Shown here: positions 61,712 to 64,000 of the stretch, piece by piece
Layout of the letters: every line of letters begins with the position of its first letter
Position numbering within the stretch: position 1 is the stretch's first letter
Assembly (NCBI RefSeq): GCF_028548395.1
Contig: NZ_JAQQLA010000004.1
Coordinates: forward strand, 744,001-808,000
Origin: Vogesella indigofera
Lineage (GTDB): Bacteria; Pseudomonadota; Gammaproteobacteria; Burkholderiales; Chromobacteriaceae
Length of the DNA: 64,000 nucleotides
Reading direction: 5' to 3'
Program-made: the position numbers and the translations under genes
Notes under the pieces: model-generated
What the model was told of the DNA's origin: nothing
Seen by the model: the letters and a program-made list of their open reading frames with translations, nothing else
The model's database searches: none

Positions 61712-62099
61712 TGTGTTTTTCCATTTCCTTGACGAGGCGGGCCGGTGCCTTCAGGCGCCAGTCCGCGGGGCGATAGGGGTGCACGTCGTCCGGCCAGCGC
61801 GCGTCGGTCTGCCATACCGACCAGGCGCCGGGCACGGCGATGCGACCGGCACGGGCGCTGTCGACGTAGTCGCTGCGCGCGGCGGTGACGTTGCAATAGG
61901 CTTTGCGCCCGGCGTAGGAACCATCGGACGACAACTGGCCGCGCGGGAAGCCGGCCGGCAGCTGGGCCGGGCTCATCTTGCCGGGCACGCTGTCGCCGGC
62001 GGCCAGACCCTGGGCCAGCACGTAGACGTGACCGTCGCAGTCTTGCTGGCAGCCGGTCAGCAGCGCGGCCAGCGCGAGGGGAAGCAGGAGCTTGATCAA
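61695..62099 (-). CDS. Small lipoprotein, function unknown
   Basis: The 134-residue protein has a lipoprotein signal (LLLPLALAALLTGC, Cys about 17). Two Cys (CDGH, YCNV) may form a disulfide. I recognise no family. The start is a TTG that overlaps the hemJ stop (TTGA), so it is translated by coupling to hemJ; no ATG is available before the signal. Confidence 0.65.
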   Translation of the reverse strand: MIKLLLPLALAALLTGCQQDCDGHVYVLAQGLAAGDSVPGKMSPAQLPAGFPRGQLSSDGSYAGRKAYCNVTAARSDYVDSARAGRIAVPGAWSVWQTDARWPDDVHPYRPADWRLKAPARLVKEMEKHNGSGN

Positions 62100-62512
62100 A
62101 ACGGTTTCACCACCACCAGGATCAGCACTGCCAGCAGCAGCAGTACCGGTACTTCGTTGAAGAATCGGAACCAGACGTGGCTCCGGCGATTGCGCTGCTG
62201 CACGAAGTCCTGCAGCAGCCGGTAGCAGTAGCCGTGGTAGCCGACCAGTACCGCCACCAGCGCCAGCTTGGCGTGCAGCCAGCCGCCGCTAACGCCATAG
62301 CCCAGCCACAGCAGCAGGCCGAGCGCCAGCGCCAGCACCGCCAGCGGCGTCATGAAGCGGAACAGCTTGAACGCCATCAGCAGCAGGCGGTCGTATTCCT
62401 TGCCCGGCTCGGCCAGCGCCAGGTTAACGTACAACCGGGGCAGGTAGAACAGGCCGGCGAACCAGGACACCACGAAGAACAGGTGGAAGGCCTTGAGATA
62501 GAGGTAGGTCAT
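62096..62512 (-). CDS. hemJ: HemJ-like protoporphyrinogen oxidase (UPF0093/CopD family)
   Basis: The 138-residue protein has four transmembrane segments and the HemJ pattern YLYLKAFHLFFVVSWFAGLFYLPRLYV (residues 3-29), with the conserved His and Trp, and WLHAKLALVAVLVGYHGYCY (about 78-97). HemJ oxidises protoporphyrinogen IX to protoporphyrin IX in bacteria that lack HemG and HemY-type oxidases. The start directly follows the stop of the upstream gene. A CopD-like copper role is the alternative. Confidence 0.8.
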   Translation of the reverse strand: MTYLYLKAFHLFFVVSWFAGLFYLPRLYVNLALAEPGKEYDRLLLMAFKLFRFMTPLAVLALALGLLLWLGYGVSGGWLHAKLALVAVLVGYHGYCYRLLQDFVQQRNRRSHVWFRFFNEVPVLLLLAVLILVVVKPF

Positions 62513-62869
62513 TCAGAGTCCGTATTGCGCGCGGGTGGCTTTTGACAGCCGGGAAAGCACGATGATACGTGCTGCGGCCAACCTGGCCTCGATTTGCGCC
62601 ACGCTGAAGCTCTGCAGCGTGTGCAGCTTGATCCAGCGCGCACGTGCCAGGTAGGGCGCCGGGGTGACGCCGGGCAGGTCGCACAGCGCGAGAAAGTCGT
62701 CGGCGTCGACCTTGAACGCGACGCCGCCATCGTGGAAGGTGGCGAACATCTTGCCTTCGATCTGCAGCACGCGCACGCCGCCCCACTTGATGTCGAGCAC
62801 CACGTCGGGCAGCGCCAGCGCGTGCTGCTCCAGCTGGTGCAGCAGCGCGGCATCAAGTGACGGCGACAT
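62513..62869 (-). CDS. MmcQ/YjbR family protein
   Basis: The 118-residue protein has the YjbR pattern: ALALPDVVLDIKWGGVRVLQIEGKMFATF near the start (residues 17-45) and FLALCDLPGVTPAPYLARARWIKLH (about 59-83). It is a small cytoplasmic protein with a cyclophilin-like or double-wing fold, function unknown. It begins three bases after the M48 protease gene and directly precedes hemJ. Confidence 0.85.
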   Translation of the reverse strand: MSPSLDAALLHQLEQHALALPDVVLDIKWGGVRVLQIEGKMFATFHDGGVAFKVDADDFLALCDLPGVTPAPYLARARWIKLHTLQSFSVAQIEARLAAARIIVLSRLSKATRAQYGL

Positions 62870-62872
62870 CGC

Positions 62873-63694
62873 TCAGCGCGCCTTGCGGGCGGCGTTGTAC
62901 AGAGGCAGCACGCGCGGGATCTGGCGTTGCAGCTCGTCGATACGCGCCGGGCCGGACGGGTGGGTGGACAGGAAGCTCGGGCCGGTGCCGGCACCGTTCT
63001 GCATCATCTTCTGCCACAGCGTCACCGCCGCGTTCGGGTTGTAGCCGGCGCGCGCCATCAGCTCCAGGCCGATGATGTCGGCCTCGGATTCCATGGTGCG
63101 GCTGTTGGGCTTGGTCAGCGCCACGTCGGTGGCGATCGCGGCCAGTTCCATCGAGCCTTGCGACAGGCCGGCCAGCTGGCCGACGATGCCGAGGCCCATC
63201 TGCTGTGCGTAGGCCTGGCTCATGGTCTCGCGCGAGTGTTCGCGCAGCGCGTGCGAGATCTCGTGGCCGATGATGGCCGCCATCTCGTCGTCGCTCAGGC
63301 GCAGGCGGTTGACGATGCCGCTGTAGACCATGATCTTGCCGCCGGCCATCGCGTAGGCGTTCAGGTCGTCGGACTGGGTGACGTTCACTTCCCACTTCCA
63401 GCTGCGCGCGTCGGCGCGGAACACCGGCACCTGCGCGATCAGGCGTTGCGACACCGCGCGCACGCGGGCGGTCAGCGCGGCGTCGGTGTTGAGCGTGCCG
63501 GCGCTACGCGCCTTGCCCACTTCCTGCACATAGGATTGCGCGGAGGCCTGCTCCACTTCCTGCGGCGACAGCAGCATCAGCTGCTTGCGGCTGGCACCTA
63601 CGGCGCCGGTGGCGGTGGTGTTGACACAGCCGGCAACAGCCGCGGAAAGCATCAGGACACATCCGGTCCGGGTCAGCCAGTTAGCCATTTTCAT
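62873..63694 (-). CDS. M48-family metallopeptidase lipoprotein (LoiP/BepA-like)
   Basis: The 273-residue protein has a lipoprotein signal (LMLSAAVAGC, Cys about 23), an M48 zinc site IIGHEISHALREH (about residues 142-154) and the third ligand in TMESEADIIGLELMARAGYN. Such proteases act on outer-membrane proteins in the periplasm. AGAGGAAAC precedes the ATG. It heads the operon M48-yjbR-hemJ-lipoprotein-CYTH on the minus strand. Confidence 0.9.
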   Translation of the reverse strand: MKMANWLTRTGCVLMLSAAVAGCVNTTATGAVGASRKQLMLLSPQEVEQASAQSYVQEVGKARSAGTLNTDAALTARVRAVSQRLIAQVPVFRADARSWKWEVNVTQSDDLNAYAMAGGKIMVYSGIVNRLRLSDDEMAAIIGHEISHALREHSRETMSQAYAQQMGLGIVGQLAGLSQGSMELAAIATDVALTKPNSRTMESEADIIGLELMARAGYNPNAAVTLWQKMMQNGAGTGPSFLSTHPSGPARIDELQRQIPRVLPLYNAARKAR

Positions 63695-63717
63695 GTTTCC
63701 TCTTGCAGCGGCGTCAC

Positions 63718-63882
63718 TCAGAACGCCATCATCTCGAAATCGTCTTTACGGGCGTCGCAATCCGGGCAGGTCCAGTTCATCGGCACATCTTCCCACTTGG
63801 TGCCGGGCGGGATGCCGTCTTCCGGGCGACCCGCCGCTTCGTCGTAGATAAAGCCGCAGATCAGACACATCCAGGTTTGCAT
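63718..63882 (-). CDS. Rubredoxin
   Basis: The 54-residue protein has two Cys pairs, CLICGFIYDEA (residues 6-16) and CPDCDARKDDF (about 39-49), and DGIPPGTKWEDVPMNW between. It binds one Fe(Cys)4 and carries single electrons in the cytoplasm. It is divergent from a probable thiD gene. Confidence 0.95.
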   Translation of the reverse strand: MQTWMCLICGFIYDEAAGRPEDGIPPGTKWEDVPMNWTCPDCDARKDDFEMMAF

Positions 63883-63947
63883 AGTGTTAAGCCTTCGCTC
63901 GGTTAAAATCCGTATTGTAAATCCTGTGAGACCAGAGAGGTTAAGCC

Positions 63948-64000
63948 TTGAGCCAAGACATCATTCTCCCGCCTATCGTGCTGACGCTGGCGGGAGCCGA
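63948..64000 (+). CDS. thiD: Start of a probable hydroxymethylpyrimidine kinase (cut by window end)
   Basis: A TTG with AGAGAGG seven bases upstream begins a frame giving SQDIILPPIVLTLAGA at the window edge. The motif PPIVLTLAGA resembles the N-terminus of ThiD (PPIVLTIAGSDSGGGAG type), and a rubredoxin gene divergent from thiD is an arrangement I associate with Neisseriales. Only 17 codons are visible, so this is tentative. Confidence 0.5.
   Translation, partial: MSQDIILPPIVLTLAGA

Overview
The window is 64 kb of GC-rich, gene-dense chromosome from a Gram-negative bacterium, most likely a betaproteobacterium of the order Neisseriales (Chromobacteriaceae-like). The grounds are the single-transmembrane, long-linker FtsK of the kind I know from Neisseriales, the hemC-hemD-hemX-hemY order, ccoG, the GTP-type pckG and the rubredoxin gene divergent from a probable thiD. 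The genus cannot be fixed from the sequence. I see no rRNA, tRNA, CRISPR array, prophage or intact insertion sequence.

Layout. 1-1.7 kb: end of a ferrous iron uptake operon (FTR1 permease, polyferredoxin). 2.1-4.1 kb: phoB-phoR behind a candidate Pho box. 4.3-10.6 kb: transaldolase, a MASE1 diguanylate cyclase, trhO, an AlkZ-like glycosylase and a soluble CZB chemoreceptor. 10.7-20.2 kb: ftsK, rarD-like transporter, a LysR regulator divergent from a 46-residue protein, ppc and an AEC transporter. 20.4-24.8 kb: hemC-hemD-hemX-hemY and a periplasmic rhodanese. 25-31.6 kb: rsuA-like gene, two more diguanylate cyclases, an acetyltransferase, a LysE exporter and a 750-base stretch without a gene. 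31.7-37.7 kb: ccoG behind a candidate FNR box, MocR and PobR-like regulators facing pobA, and a PaiB-like protein. 37.8-47.7 kb: two solute-binding proteins, YaeQ, a TetR gene with a clear operator facing a thioesterase-DUF1304 pair, an RlmI-like methyltransferase, YgjP-like metallopeptidase, a flavoprotein, an OmpA-like lipoprotein and a Sel1 protein. 47.7-58.1 kb: ABC exporter, pckG, a SNF2 ATPase and hemL. 58.5-64 kb: thioredoxin-like protein, matrixin-like protein, a repeat-rich island with one low-GC secreted protein, then M48 protease-YjbR-HemJ-lipoprotein-CYTH, rubredoxin and the start of a probable thiD.

Themes: heme synthesis (hemC, D, X, Y, L, J) with iron and redox chemistry (ftrC/D, ccoG, rubredoxin); the PEP node (ppc, pckG); c-di-GMP signalling (three GGDEF enzymes, all with an intact RxxD inhibitory site); and phosphate sensing.

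The outstanding observation is a dispersed 12-15 base motif, core AAGGTTGGCCGC, that I count 26 times exactly in the window on both strands, inside genes and between them, often as inverted pairs that form terminators. This is the behaviour of a DNA uptake sequence, but the motif is unlike the Neisseria GCCGTCTGAA family. A second dispersed family is a 130-143 base element with inverted ends (GTTCACGATCT) that starts 4-7 bases after a stop codon in all five places where I find it.
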